From the NCBI RefSeq assembly GCF_015355625.1, contig NZ_JACLAF010000001.1:62001-126000 (forward strand): a DNA stretch of 64,000 nt, in the 5' to 3' direction. Each line of letters begins with the position of its first letter. Position 1 is the stretch's first letter. Under the pieces are notes generated by a model. That model was not told the DNA's origin and did not search any database. It saw nothing but the letters and a program-made list of their open reading frames with translations. The translations under genes and the position numbers were made by a program. Of the stretch, positions 17,192-25,829 are shown one piece after another. This stretch comes from Tamlana sp. I1 (GTDB lineage Bacteria > Bacteroidota > Bacteroidia > Flavobacteriales > Flavobacteriaceae).

Positions 17192-18301
17192 TACCCCAAC
17201 TTAGAAGGTAAAAAGGTAAGCTTTCAAGTGTTTGATAAATCAGGATTATTAGCAAAAAAAGATGAAGCTCTACATTTTATATATGAAGAAACCCCTGTTT
17301 GTCGTATGGAAGTTGAGGTTACTGAAGGTTTTGCTGTTGCCGAAGTAAAATTACAAAACTGTAAAGAGGACACAGATAATACAGATTGGGAAAATAGACT
17401 AGACCCAGACAAGGGCGAGTTAAAAACAGCTGAATTGTTTATAAAAGTAGAGGTTGCTGAAAATGGGTTGAAGGTAGTAAACGACGGGGTGTTTTTGGAG
17501 GGTAAGCCTTTTAATATGAATGGTACTACAGTAGTTCAGGATATTTATCATGATGGCAAAATAGGAAGAGTAGAATATCAAGTAGGTGAAGTAAAAATGA
17601 AAAAAGTAAAATTCATTTACCACGATTCCTCTAAAAAGAAGCATAAACTAGGAAAGTTTAATATTGTTTGGGCGCAGAAATGGAAAGATGCTACTAAACA
17701 TAGTTGGAAAGGAGGGGATTTGGGATGGAAAAAAGTAACTGTTGGAGGTCAAACAAGGTATTATCAGTATGATGAAAAAAGGAAAACTCCCTTAGTAACA
17801 CCATTTAATAACTTAGGAGAAGATAAATTATTTTCATATTCTCATGAAGGAATTAATATTGAACTTTATGAAAAGACAGATAGAGAGTACCACAACCCGA
17901 TTGCTATGGCTACGATATTCGGAGCTTTAGCAGAAGTTGGTTTTAGTGATGTTGTGTGTAATGGTTCTGTTGGGATAGATGCCACAGGCGCTTATAGTCT
18001 TACACATTATAATGGAATTAGTACTGATTTTAAATTTTTAAGAAAAGATAAGAAAAAAGCCAAAATTGATAAGGATGCTAATGGAGCTTTAATCCCCATA
18101 ATTCTCTCTAATGATTCAGAACTGGATATAGATAGACAAAATACTTTTATTGACGCCTTACATAAATTTGGTTGGGGAGTAACAGAAAAGAATCTTGCAA
18201 ATAAAACTTCTGAAAATAAAAAATTTAACCATTGTAAAAATGATTCTCATCACTGGAATCATCTACATATTCAAGGGATTAAGCCTAATTATAAAAATTA
18301 A
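17192..18301 (+). pseudogene. Headless T6SS toxin module with M15-like peptidase motifs
   Basis: An open frame runs from just after a TAA at 17189-17191 to the TAA at 18299-18301 without an N-terminus; the only early start would be a GTG at 17228. The first 52 codons copy the linker domain of the M23 effector, then the sequence diverges fully. The new C-terminal region has VGIDATGAYSLTHYNGISTD, matching the H-x2-G-x-A/S-x-D zinc motif of M15 peptidases, and HHWNHLHIQG near the end, matching their H-x-H ligand. Predicted activity is peptidoglycan carboxypeptidase or endopeptidase. It is intact from linker to stop but lacks the delivery region, so it looks like a stored or displaced tip. A lipoprotein gene follows 9 bp later. 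Confidence 0.75.
17198..17353 (+). repeat. 156-bp direct repeat, copy 2 (head of the orphan M15-like module)
   Basis: Second copy of the linker-domain repeat found at 15514-15669, same length and reading frame. It marks the exact left border of homology of the orphan module; upstream of 17198 the two loci do not match. Confidence 0.85.
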
Positions 18302-18310
18302 CAAAATAAA

Positions 18311-19360
18311 ATGAAACAAATATTATATTATTTAATAACTCTCATTTTCCTTTTCAGTTGTCATTTAAATATTAAAGAGGAAAAGAAGTCAGCATATTCG
18401 CAGAGTAGTCATAAAAAAGATAGTATATCGCAAATAAAATATAGTAGTCAAGAAAACGATATAAGGTACGTAAATGCTGAAAATGGATTAAATTACAGAG
18501 ACACACCAAAGGGAAACGTAATTGGTAAATTACCATATAATACAAAACTTAATATAATTGGAACTACTGGTGTCTATAAAGAAATATTAGATGAAGGTGA
18601 AATTTTGAAAGGAGAATGGGTTTCTATATTAGTTAAAAAAGATACGGTATATGTGTTTAGTGCATTTTTATCGTTAAATAAAGATGTAAGTGATTTACAA
18701 GAAGAGAATGAGTTTTTTATAAAAAAAACAGATGACTTATTCAAAACAAATCCATACGTAAGTAAGCTTGTTAATGATTCGGTTATTATTAAAGAGATTC
18801 CTGTTAATTCTTTTATGAGTGTTCGTAAAATACAAAAAGATGGGTATAAAACTGTCTCTAAAGAATATAAAAACCTTAGTAATAAAGAACAGATAAAAAA
18901 AATAGATAGTGTCATTACCTTAAAATGCCTTAACAACAAAATTTTAATGTATAAGGATACGAACCCAGATGATGATTGGGAGATTGAAACATATTATTAT
19001 TTAGGGACATTTGAAAATATTAATTCATATTTGATAGAGAAGAATGGTTATGAATGGAGTTCTTATCTTTTAATAAATAAGAATTCATGCGAATTTGTTG
19101 AATATTTGGGATATCCTGTATTCAATTCTGATAATTCAAAAATAATTACTGTAGATACTGATAGTTATAAGGTTTCCGAATTTGTGATTTATTCTTTAGA
19201 TAATAAAGAGTATAAATTAACGCATACTTTTACCTTAGACATAGAAGTAAGTGATTTTGTTTTTAATGATGATAATCTTTATATAGAATATGGGGTAGAG
19301 TGGAGCGATGGGAAAACACAAAAAAAATCATTTCAATATTTTATATTAAAATTCCTTTGA
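18311..19360 (+). CDS. SH3-domain lipoprotein, candidate immunity for the M15-like toxin
   Basis: A 349-residue lipoprotein (leader LITLIFLFSC, Cys17). Residues about 55-125 form a bacterial SH3 domain: YVNAENGLNYRDTPKGNVIG, LPYNTKLNIIGTTG, GEWVSILV and YVFSAFLS, the standard order of SH3b strands. The rest is a beta-rich domain with no recognised family. SH3b domains usually bind peptidoglycan peptides or cross-bridges, so this protein may shield the substrate or dock into the toxin cleft. It is a paralogue of the lipoprotein at 19821-20912 in the SH3 part. It lies 9 bp after the orphan M15-like module. Confidence 0.7.
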   Translation: MKQILYYLITLIFLFSCHLNIKEEKKSAYSQSSHKKDSISQIKYSSQENDIRYVNAENGLNYRDTPKGNVIGKLPYNTKLNIIGTTGVYKEILDEGEILKGEWVSILVKKDTVYVFSAFLSLNKDVSDLQEENEFFIKKTDDLFKTNPYVSKLVNDSVIIKEIPVNSFMSVRKIQKDGYKTVSKEYKNLSNKEQIKKIDSVITLKCLNNKILMYKDTNPDDDWEIETYYYLGTFENINSYLIEKNGYEWSSYLLINKNSCEFVEYLGYPVFNSDNSKIITVDTDSYKVSEFVIYSLDNKEYKLTHTFTLDIEVSDFVFNDDNLYIEYGVEWSDGKTQKKSFQYFILKFL

Positions 19361-19362
19361 TA

Positions 19363-19817
19363 TAAAATGGACAAGCAAGACAAAAAGTGGTTATGGTCAC
19401 AATATAACTTTAAAAGTAAAAAATCCTCAAGAATTAAGAAATAGAAAAAGAGAATACACAAAAGCATTTTCAACGGATTTAGATAAGAAATCAAGCTTTG
19501 ATGAGAATTCGGATGTTTTTTATTTACGCTATGCTCACTTAGAGGATATATTAGTTAAAAAGGGTGATAATATAAAAGTAGGAGATGTTATCGGTAAATC
19601 TGGCGTTTCTGGAATTGCTTTGGGTACACATGATCCTCACTTACACTTTAATATTTATAGTACTAAAAAGCAAGAGAATTATCTAGTTAATCCAGCCTAT
19701 TATGTGAACTGGAAAGAATTGGAAGATTTAACGGAATCCGACAAGAAAATACAACTAGATAGAAAAAATAAAAAATATAAACATAACCCTGTACCAAAAC
19801 TTTCTATACTAAATTAA
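19363..19817 (+). pseudogene. Orphan C-terminal tail of an M23 peptidase toxin
   Basis: A frame without start reads SGYGHNITLKVKNP, then FYLRYAHLEDILVKKGDNIK, VGDVIGKSGVSG and HDPHLHFNIY, and ends at a TAA at 19815-19817. This is the second half of an M23 domain (YAHL and HLHF motifs). The first zinc ligands (H-x3-D) and all delivery domains are missing, so it cannot be active. It lies between two SH3-domain lipoproteins, 2 bp after one and 3 bp before the other. It appears to be the remnant of a third toxin in this peptidase series. A short open frame from 19620 is only its last part. Confidence 0.78.
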
Positions 19818-19820
19818 AGA

Positions 19821-20912
19821 ATGAAATATTTTATATATCCTTTTGTATGCTTCTTTATCTGCTTCTGTAAGCCTGATGTAAAAAACACTGTAGACAATAT
19901 AAATAATAAACAGAAAAAAAAAGATTTAAACTTAAATAATGAAGATTTAAAGGAAAAATATCTCGTAACCGCTTCAAATGGTCTTTTTGTTAGAATTAAC
20001 TCAAGCATTAATGCTGAAAAGGCTAATTTACTACCTTATGGAACAGAGGTTACAGTTATAAATCAAACATATGATTCATTAACAATTACAGAAAATGGCT
20101 TTAAAATTAAAGGACATTGGGTTCGGATTGAGAATGATTCAATTAATAATGAATCTTACGTTTTTAACGGTTTCTTAAAAACTATTAGACAAATAGAGGA
20201 AGCTTGTGAAAGACCAATGTATGTTTATAAAGAAAAAAAATGGAAAGATTTTTATGGAGTCTATCAATTTAGTAATAATGTCATTGGAATAGCTTTATTA
20301 GAAAGTGATGAAGAAGGCAATGACGCAAAACTTGATTTTAATAAAACAAATGAAAATTATTTTAATGAGCTTATAGATTCAGTAAATAGTCATTCTTTGT
20401 ATAAAGATACTTTTGTTAGGTTATTTAAGAATAAATTGGTTACGTCAAAGTATAACTCAATGGTTGGGGAAGATTTTTATATTTATTGTTATAATAAAAT
20501 TGTAAAGGCTAAAGTTGAAGATGTGTTTTTTCATACTGACGAATGCTCAGTATCTTTTATTATGTTAAAACTTGATGAAAAATTATTTAATGAAACTACA
20601 GGTATACCTCTTTTTGCTTCAAAAAGAAGATTAGAAAATATTGAATTTAATTCTTTTAAAAAGGAAACAACACATTTTAACTACAAAACGGATATATGCC
20701 ATTTATGGGCAGACTGTTTATTTGAAAATGACAATGAGCATATTACTTTTTTTTTGAAACACGAAAATTATTTTTTTGGATATAGGAACGACTCTAATTA
20801 TAGCGATCATAACAGTATAGAGCCTTATAGATATATAGTTAGTTTTGACGATAATAAAATATATTATCACTTATCGAGTCATTTGGATCTATTTGGGTGT
20901 CCATGTTTGTGA
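19821..20912 (+). CDS. SH3-domain lipoprotein, candidate immunity for the lost M23 toxin
   Basis: A 363-residue lipoprotein with leader FVCFFICFC and an SH3b domain at about residues 48-117: YLVTASNGLFVRINSS, LLPYGTEVTVINQ, GHWVRIEN and SYVFNGFLK. Strand order and spacing match the SH3 part of the lipoprotein at 18311-19360, so the two are paralogues. Downstream it has Cys/Trp-bearing segments (ICHLWADCLF) and ends in a Cys-x-Cys pair. It sits 3 bp after the orphan M23 tail and closes the effector/immunity array. Confidence 0.68.
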   Translation: MKYFIYPFVCFFICFCKPDVKNTVDNINNKQKKKDLNLNNEDLKEKYLVTASNGLFVRINSSINAEKANLLPYGTEVTVINQTYDSLTITENGFKIKGHWVRIENDSINNESYVFNGFLKTIRQIEEACERPMYVYKEKKWKDFYGVYQFSNNVIGIALLESDEEGNDAKLDFNKTNENYFNELIDSVNSHSLYKDTFVRLFKNKLVTSKYNSMVGEDFYIYCYNKIVKAKVEDVFFHTDECSVSFIMLKLDEKLFNETTGIPLFASKRRLENIEFNSFKKETTHFNYKTDICHLWADCLFENDNEHITFFLKHENYFFGYRNDSNYSDHNSIEPYRYIVSFDDNKIYYHLSSHLDLFGCPCL

Positions 20913-21312
20913 CAACTTTGCAGTTCTCGAACTAAAATAATAGCATTGTAAATAATATTAAGGTCGATAGATCTAGCTAAGTAAATTGAAAAAGGGATAT
21001 AGCGACTGTGAGTGTAAAATCACTTAATTAATAAAAAGTGAAACTATTGAAAACTTGTTTCTTGTAAAATGCAAATGTTTTTTTTAGAGGATGATTCTTT
21101 TGATATACATGATGCTGTAGGCTTCCCCATATTAGAACAACTTACATCTCTAAGACAGGTTTAAAGTTATTGTATTTAGTTAAATTGTTAAATAAGTGTA
21201 GGATTGTTTTATAAAGTTCATAATTAACGGTTATTAAATTTTATCTCACCTAAAAAACTAATTGTAAATTTGGACATTGAAATTGACAACAACAACTATT
21301 TAAAAAATCAAA
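20913..21312. other. 400-bp gap with a tiny open frame and a short direct repeat
   Basis: This gap separates the T6SS array from manA. It contains a 31-codon frame at 21069-21164 (MQMFFLEDDSFDIHDAVGFP and more) that may be the tail of a lost gene; it cannot be assigned. A stretch at 21046-21073 (ATTGAAAAC, then TTCTTGTAAAATGCA) recurs in the same orientation at 22615-22640, flanking manA. The manA promoter lies at its right end. Confidence 0.5.
21265..21272 (+). promoter_or_regulatory. Bacteroidetes -7 promoter box of manA
   Basis: TAAATTTG at 21265-21272 matches the TAnnTTTG consensus of the main Bacteroidetes sigma factor exactly and lies 40 bp upstream of the manA ATG. No clear -33 box is visible. 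Confidence 0.6.
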
Positions 21313-22515
21313 ATGACCAAATTATTTTCACTTAAAGGAAAAATTCAAAATTATGCATGGGGAGGGACGCAATTTATATCACATTTGTTAGGGGAGGAAC
21401 CCACTACCCAAAAATGTGCAGAATATTGGCTGGGCGCTCATGCTAATGCCCCATCTGTATTAAAAACTAATGACGGGGAGCAAAATTTAAACAGCTTTTT
21501 GGACTCCGATTTAACTGCAAAATTAGGAGCGGATATCGCCAACAAATTTGGAAGACTACCATTTCTGTTCAAGGTTTTAGACGTACATGATATGCTGTCC
21601 ATTCAAGTACACCCTACTAAAATTGAAGCGGAAAAAGGCTTTAAAAAAGAAAACGAATTAGGAATACCGCTTACTGCTGCAAATAGAAATTATAAAGACG
21701 ATAACCATAAACCAGAAATCATGGTCGCGCTTAGCGAGTTTTGGTTGTTGCATGGTTTTTTACCAAAAGCTAATCTTACTGGCATTCTAAAAAACACCCC
21801 AGAATTCACTTCATTACTTCCAATTTTTGAAACCGCCGGATATTACGGACTTTACAAAACAGTAATGGAGCAGTCGGTAGAGGAAAGTAACCACATGTTG
21901 CAGCCGCTTGTCGATCGAATTTTGCCCTTGTACAAAGCAGGAAAACTTGATAAATCTAGTCCAGATTATTGGGCTGCAAAAGCGGTAGATTCAGCTGAGG
22001 ATACTTCTGTTTTAGATAAAGGTATTTATTCCATATATTTTTTCAACATCGTTAAGGCCAATAAAGGAGAAGCTGTTTTTCAAGATGCCGGAATTCCTCA
22101 TGCCTATTTAGAAGGGCAGAATATGGAGCTTATGGCAAATTCAGATAATGTATTGCGTGGCGGATTAACACCAAAACATATTGATGTGCCAGAATTATTA
22201 AAACATGTTGCTTTTGAAGCTACGCATCCCAATATCATGCAAGGCGAATTGCAAGCCGATGGGTTAGAACGCATTTATAAAAGTCCAGCGCCAGATTTTG
22301 AATTGAGTCAGATTATTTTAAATAATTCCGATATTTATAACTCGAAATCTAAAACTGCTCAAATCCTAATTGTTGTAGATGGTGGAGCAAAAGTTAGTGA
22401 AGGCGATACCGTTATAACCGTTAAAAAAGGTGAATCAGTTATTTTGTTGGCAAATAGTAGCTATCAAATAACATCTCCAGCTTCAGCGGTACTCTATAAA
22501 GCTACAGCACCTTAA
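21313..22515 (+). CDS. manA: Mannose-6-phosphate isomerase, class I
   Basis: A 400-residue zinc-dependent type I phosphomannose isomerase that interconverts mannose-6-phosphate and fructose-6-phosphate in the cytoplasm. Family motifs in order: NYAWGGTQF near residue 13, SIQVHPTK (Gln and His zinc ligands) near 97, DDNHKPEIMVAL (Glu ligand) near 131, and DAGIPHAYLEGQNMELMANS DNVLRGGLTPKH in the second cupin region near 257-287, which holds the last zinc His and the catalytic Arg. Length is normal for the family. It stands alone, downstream of a -7 box and convergent with nosY. Its product links mannose from algal glycans and guanosine sugar nucleotide synthesis to glycolysis. Confidence 0.95.
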   Translation: MTKLFSLKGKIQNYAWGGTQFISHLLGEEPTTQKCAEYWLGAHANAPSVLKTNDGEQNLNSFLDSDLTAKLGADIANKFGRLPFLFKVLDVHDMLSIQVHPTKIEAEKGFKKENELGIPLTAANRNYKDDNHKPEIMVALSEFWLLHGFLPKANLTGILKNTPEFTSLLPIFETAGYYGLYKTVMEQSVEESNHMLQPLVDRILPLYKAGKLDKSSPDYWAAKAVDSAEDTSVLDKGIYSIYFFNIVKANKGEAVFQDAGIPHAYLEGQNMELMANSDNVLRGGLTPKHIDVPELLKHVAFEATHPNIMQGELQADGLERIYKSPAPDFELSQIILNNSDIYNSKSKTAQILIVVDGGAKVSEGDTVITVKKGESVILLANSSYQITSPASAVLYKATAP

Positions 22516-22632
22516 TTTTGTAGCTGATTGAATTATAATTGAAATTCCTTCCGAATTTTTTCTTTTCAGAAATAAAAATCAGTCCAAAAGAAACTTTGTA
22601 GGATTCATAAATTTATTGAAAACGCATCTTGT

Positions 22633-22675
22633 AAAATGCAGATAGAAATTTTAAAAATCTTTCTTTCTGCATTTT
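22633..22675. repeat. 16-bp inverted repeat spanning the nosY stop codon
   Basis: AAAATGCAGATAGAAA (22633-22648) and TTTCTTTCTGCATTTT (22660-22675) pair over 15 of 16 positions with an 11-nt loop. The repeat lies between convergent manA and nosY and includes the end of the nosY coding sequence. It may act as a weak bidirectional terminator or 3' end stabiliser; there is no classical T tail beyond either arm. Confidence 0.5.
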
Positions 22676-23433
22676 CTATACATATTAAATACAGGGAGAA
22701 GTACCCAAACCGACAATGCGCTAGTTGAAAGTAAAAGGCCAAAACCCGTGCCGAAAAACTTTTGAAACACCGCCCCTGTATACCCTAATAATGCTGAAAT
22801 ATCTAGTTTTAATAAGATTAAAATTCGAGATAAATCGATGGGGTTAAACATGGTTGCTGTTATTGAAAAGGAGTCTAAAGGATACGACTGAAACGCAATT
22901 AGCGACATTAAAAACAAGCCATCATAAATCACAGCCATAAAAAGCCATGCTAAAATGGCGTAACTAAAACCTTTAATTCTGTTTTCATTATAAAGCGCAA
23001 TATTAAATGCTAGTGCCGTAAATATTAAGGTGAGAAATAATCCGGTTATAAGTAATAAAACAAAATCCCATATCTCATTCGATTGGAATAATCCATAAAG
23101 TACAAACGGAATACCTAATCCGATAATAAGACTTAACGAGAGGGATAAGGCGACCCCTAAATATTGCCCAATAAAAATAGTGGATCGCTTAATGGGTTGA
23201 GCGAGTAGGAGTTCAGTAAATTCTTTGGAATTGTAATAATACATCACCCCAAAAATGGTTCCTATTAATGGGACTAAAATAATAATCACATTCATTAGTG
23301 TGATGACTGCTTTTGAAAGGTCGTTATTCAAAAAAAGTAAAACCGAGCCTAACATAAGATAGAATAGTAAGTAAACGAAACTCCATCGGCTACGAATTAA
23401 ATCGTAAAAACTATATTTTAATATTTTAAACAT
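22651..23433 (-). CDS. nosY: ABC transporter permease NosY
   Basis: A 260-residue membrane protein with about six hydrophobic segments, the permease partner of NosF. The NosDFY complex lies in the inner membrane and delivers a factor needed for copper-centre maturation of nitrous oxide reductase. Typical features are an N-terminal cytoplasmic helix (SFYDLIRSRWSFVYLLFYLM), the segment YYNSKEFTELLLAQPIKRST between membrane spans 2 and 3, which is strongly conserved in NosY, and a DLSRI--LLKLDISALLGY loop. The start overlaps the end of nosF by 8 bp. It is the last gene of the nos operon. Confidence 0.9.
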   Translation of the reverse strand: MFKILKYSFYDLIRSRWSFVYLLFYLMLGSVLLFLNNDLSKAVITLMNVIIILVPLIGTIFGVMYYYNSKEFTELLLAQPIKRSTIFIGQYLGVALSLSLSLIIGLGIPFVLYGLFQSNEIWDFVLLLITGLFLTLIFTALAFNIALYNENRIKGFSYAILAWLFMAVIYDGLFLMSLIAFQSYPLDSFSITATMFNPIDLSRILILLKLDISALLGYTGAVFQKFFGTGFGLLLSTSALSVWVLLPVFNMYRKCRKKDF

Positions 23434-24133
23434 GGTCTTGAGTTAAAAGGTTGGCAATGGCTTGTTCAAAATTTGATGCTTTGGTTTGTAATTTAAGGGC
23501 TTCAATATGGCCTTTAAAATAGATTTTGCCTTCAAGTAGAAACACAATTTCGTCGGCCATTTCTTCAACAAAACTCATAATATGCGAGGTAATCAAAATA
23601 ATTTTCCCTTTGTCCTTTTCGGCTTTAATAATGGCTTTTAAATGTAATAAAGCGATGGGGTCTAGTCCTGTTGTGGGCTCGTCTAGAATAATAATAGGAC
23701 TATCAAACATCAGGGTGAGTACCAGATTAACTTTTTGTTTAGTTCCTCCAGAAAGGTTACTTAGTTTTTTGTTTAAAAAGGGTTCGAGCTTAAACAAAGT
23801 AATTAATCTTTCATCTTCTACAGGACGATTGCGTAAGTCTTTAATCATAGCAATAAGTTCTTGCACGGTAAGATTTTCGGGAAAGTTTGCTATTTGTGGC
23901 AGATAATCTATTTGATTTCTATATTTCCAGTTGTTTTTAATTGACTTGCCATCCACAGATAAATTGCCCCGATCTGGAATCACCATGCCTAGTAGGGTTT
24001 TAATTAATGTAGTTTTTCCAGAACCATTGGGGCCTAAAACGGCAAACACACCTTGTTGAGAAATGTCTAAATCAATGCCTTTAAGCACCTGGTTTTTGCC
24101 AAATTTTTTATGTAATTGCTCTATTTTAATCAT
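23426..24133 (-). CDS. nosF: ABC transporter ATP-binding protein NosF
   Basis: A 235-residue ABC ATPase. It carries Walker A GPNGSGKTTLIK (near residue 35), Q-loop region YLPQIANFPENLTV, signature LSGGTKQKVNL, Walker B IIILDEPTTGLDP and the switch His in ITSHIMSFVEE. The C-terminal extension after the ATPase core is short, as in NosF. It powers the NosDFY complex for NosZ maturation. Coupled by 4-bp overlap to nosD upstream and 8-bp overlap to nosY downstream. Confidence 0.92.
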   Translation of the reverse strand: MIKIEQLHKKFGKNQVLKGIDLDISQQGVFAVLGPNGSGKTTLIKTLLGMVIPDRGNLSVDGKSIKNNWKYRNQIDYLPQIANFPENLTVQELIAMIKDLRNRPVEDERLITLFKLEPFLNKKLSNLSGGTKQKVNLVLTLMFDSPIIILDEPTTGLDPIALLHLKAIIKAEKDKGKIILITSHIMSFVEEMADEIVFLLEGKIYFKGHIEALKLQTKASNFEQAIANLLTQDHV

Positions 24134-25374
24134 TCGTACCGTTTTATTTGTGGCGACATATCCAATAAATTATCAGGTGTAAAAACAGGTGATACTTTTT
24201 CAGAAAAATCTATAATACCTATAAACAAACTTCGCATTAATATGATGGTTTCTGGGGTTTGGTTTACGATATAAGAAAACAGTTTTACAGGTCGGTAAGG
24301 CACATCGCCTACGCCATCATTATCAAGGTCGTATCCCGTGTAACTGCTCCAATAATTGTTTTTAAAAACGTTGTCGTTAATTTTACTGTTATAAGAAACG
24401 GCGAATGAATTGTGCGCGAAATTATTTTTTTCATAAACATTCGCATAACAAGCACCATGTACTTTTAAAGCATAGCCATTACGGGTAAAATTGTTTCCAG
24501 AATAAGTGACTCTGTTAGAACCTTCAATATGAATGGCGGTGGTGTTTTCTTCAAAAACATTGTTATATATTTCGGCGTCGTTTATTTCTTTAAGTAGTAA
24601 GCCGTAGGCTGCAGGTCCCCAATTATTCCTAAAGGTATTTTGATTCATTTTAATGCGTTTTGAAAACATAACAGCTACACCGGCACCGTTGTTTTCAAAT
24701 GTATTGTTGGTGTAAACATCATCATTAGAAAACATAAAATGCAGGCCGTATCTTAGGTTTTTAGTGCTGATATTATCTTTTATTAAAATATGATCTGAAA
24801 ATTCTAAATAGATACCATCACGTACTTTTTGAACAATGTTTTTTTCAACGACCACATTTTTTGAATACCATAACTGTATGCCGTTCCCCGAATTGTATTC
24901 GTTTTGGGCATCGCCAATTATTTTATTGTGATAAATTTTTCCGTGGTTAGATTTTTCAATATAAATTCCAAAAAAGAGTTTCTCTAGAACCACATTTTGT
25001 ATCAAGAAATTTTTACTTCTTACAACACGAATGGCGGCGTGGTCGCTCGTGTAACTCGTGCCTACGTTAATTATGAATAAGCCGTCTATGGTTACATAAT
25101 CTGATACAATTCGTATAATTTCGCCTTGGTCTTCACCGTCTATAACCGGGAAATTTTCGCCTATAATAGTAAGCGGCTTATCTACGACAATGTTGTACTC
25201 TTTGTAGGTGCCTTTTTTCACTAAAATGGTATCGCCCGCATGCGCAACAGCAATGGCTTCTTTTAATGATTTTAGCTCACAGGTGTTGCATACCGTTTTC
25301 GCTTTCGCGGAAGAGAACTGCGATACAAACAGTATAAGAATAAATAGGACCTTATGTAGGGTGAATGTTTTCAA
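24130..25374 (-). CDS. nosD: Copper-site maturation protein NosD
   Basis: A 414-residue periplasmic protein with an N-terminal signal (VLFILILFVSQFSSAKA) and a right-handed parallel beta-helix built from repeated units such as NGIQLWYSKNVVVEKNIVQ and DGIYLEFSDHILIKDNIS, the classic NosD repeat. It also carries the diagnostic NYWSSYTGYDLDNDGVGDVPYRP segment split over residues about 340-365. NosD works with NosF and NosY to assemble the copper centre of nitrous oxide reductase and receives copper from NosL. Length matches the family. It lies 5 bp after nosL and overlaps nosF by 4 bp. Confidence 0.95.
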   Translation of the reverse strand: MKTFTLHKVLFILILFVSQFSSAKAKTVCNTCELKSLKEAIAVAHAGDTILVKKGTYKEYNIVVDKPLTIIGENFPVIDGEDQGEIIRIVSDYVTIDGLFIINVGTSYTSDHAAIRVVRSKNFLIQNVVLEKLFFGIYIEKSNHGKIYHNKIIGDAQNEYNSGNGIQLWYSKNVVVEKNIVQKVRDGIYLEFSDHILIKDNISTKNLRYGLHFMFSNDDVYTNNTFENNGAGVAVMFSKRIKMNQNTFRNNWGPAAYGLLLKEINDAEIYNNVFEENTTAIHIEGSNRVTYSGNNFTRNGYALKVHGACYANVYEKNNFAHNSFAVSYNSKINDNVFKNNYWSSYTGYDLDNDGVGDVPYRPVKLFSYIVNQTPETIILMRSLFIGIIDFSEKVSPVFTPDNLLDMSPQIKRYE

Positions 25375-25379
25375 AAGGA

Positions 25380-25829
25380 TTATTGCGCTTTATTTATGAG
25401 GTGCGCTTTTAAACTTTCCCAAGTGTAGAGTTTTCCACCGTGTTCCTTCTGGGCTTGATCTGAAGCTTTCTTGGTTTTAAACGCCGTTAAATATGCGCCC
25501 ATTGGGCTGGGTAAGTTCTTGCTTATTAAAAAAATGGCTTCTTTTGCGTTAATAAATGCAGTAGGCGCTTCATAATAATTTGTCAAAAATTCTTTTACGG
25601 AAAGGGTATTGTTTTCTTCTACAAAATTTAGCATGCATTCGGTTGCATCAAATTTTAAAACTTTGCCTTTATCGGTTATAAGTTCGGAAGCATGAATTTT
25701 ATCTACAATGGTCATTTTACAAAAATGACAACCATCATTGCCATAGTCTATGGCTTGTGGGCCACTATTGCAGCTGCATAAAACCACCAGCGCTATTAAG
25801 GTTAAAGTTGTTTTTAATATTGTTTTCAT
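25380..25829 (-). CDS. nosL: Copper chaperone lipoprotein NosL
   Basis: A 149-residue lipoprotein with leader LTLIALVVLCSC. The mature N-terminus has DGCHFCKMTIVDKIHASEL, the C-x2-C-x-M copper-binding motif of NosL, then KVLKFDATECMLNF and a conserved SKNLPSPMGAYLTAF segment near the C-terminus. NosL carries Cu(I) to NosD for assembly of the NosZ copper cluster, at the outer face of the inner membrane or in the periplasm. The start overlaps the preceding membrane protein stop by 4 bp. Confidence 0.92.
   Translation of the reverse strand: MKTILKTTLTLIALVVLCSCNSGPQAIDYGNDGCHFCKMTIVDKIHASELITDKGKVLKFDATECMLNFVEENNTLSVKEFLTNYYEAPTAFINAKEAIFLISKNLPSPMGAYLTAFKTKKASDQAQKEHGGKLYTWESLKAHLINKAQ

Noticed and set aside
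17228-18301. A free-standing gene starting at the GTG at 17228
   Set aside because: The start falls inside the linker-domain copy and cuts through a conserved strand; homology begins 30 bp upstream. It is a headless module, not a gene with its own start.
21069-21164. A 31-codon plus-strand gene before manA
   Set aside because: No recognisable family, no promoter and it overlaps a repeat; kept only as a possible remnant in the gap entry.
24660-25200. Short repeats in nosD as a CRISPR-like or tandem array
   Set aside because: The periodicity is that of the coded beta-helix repeats; there are no identical direct repeats with spacers.
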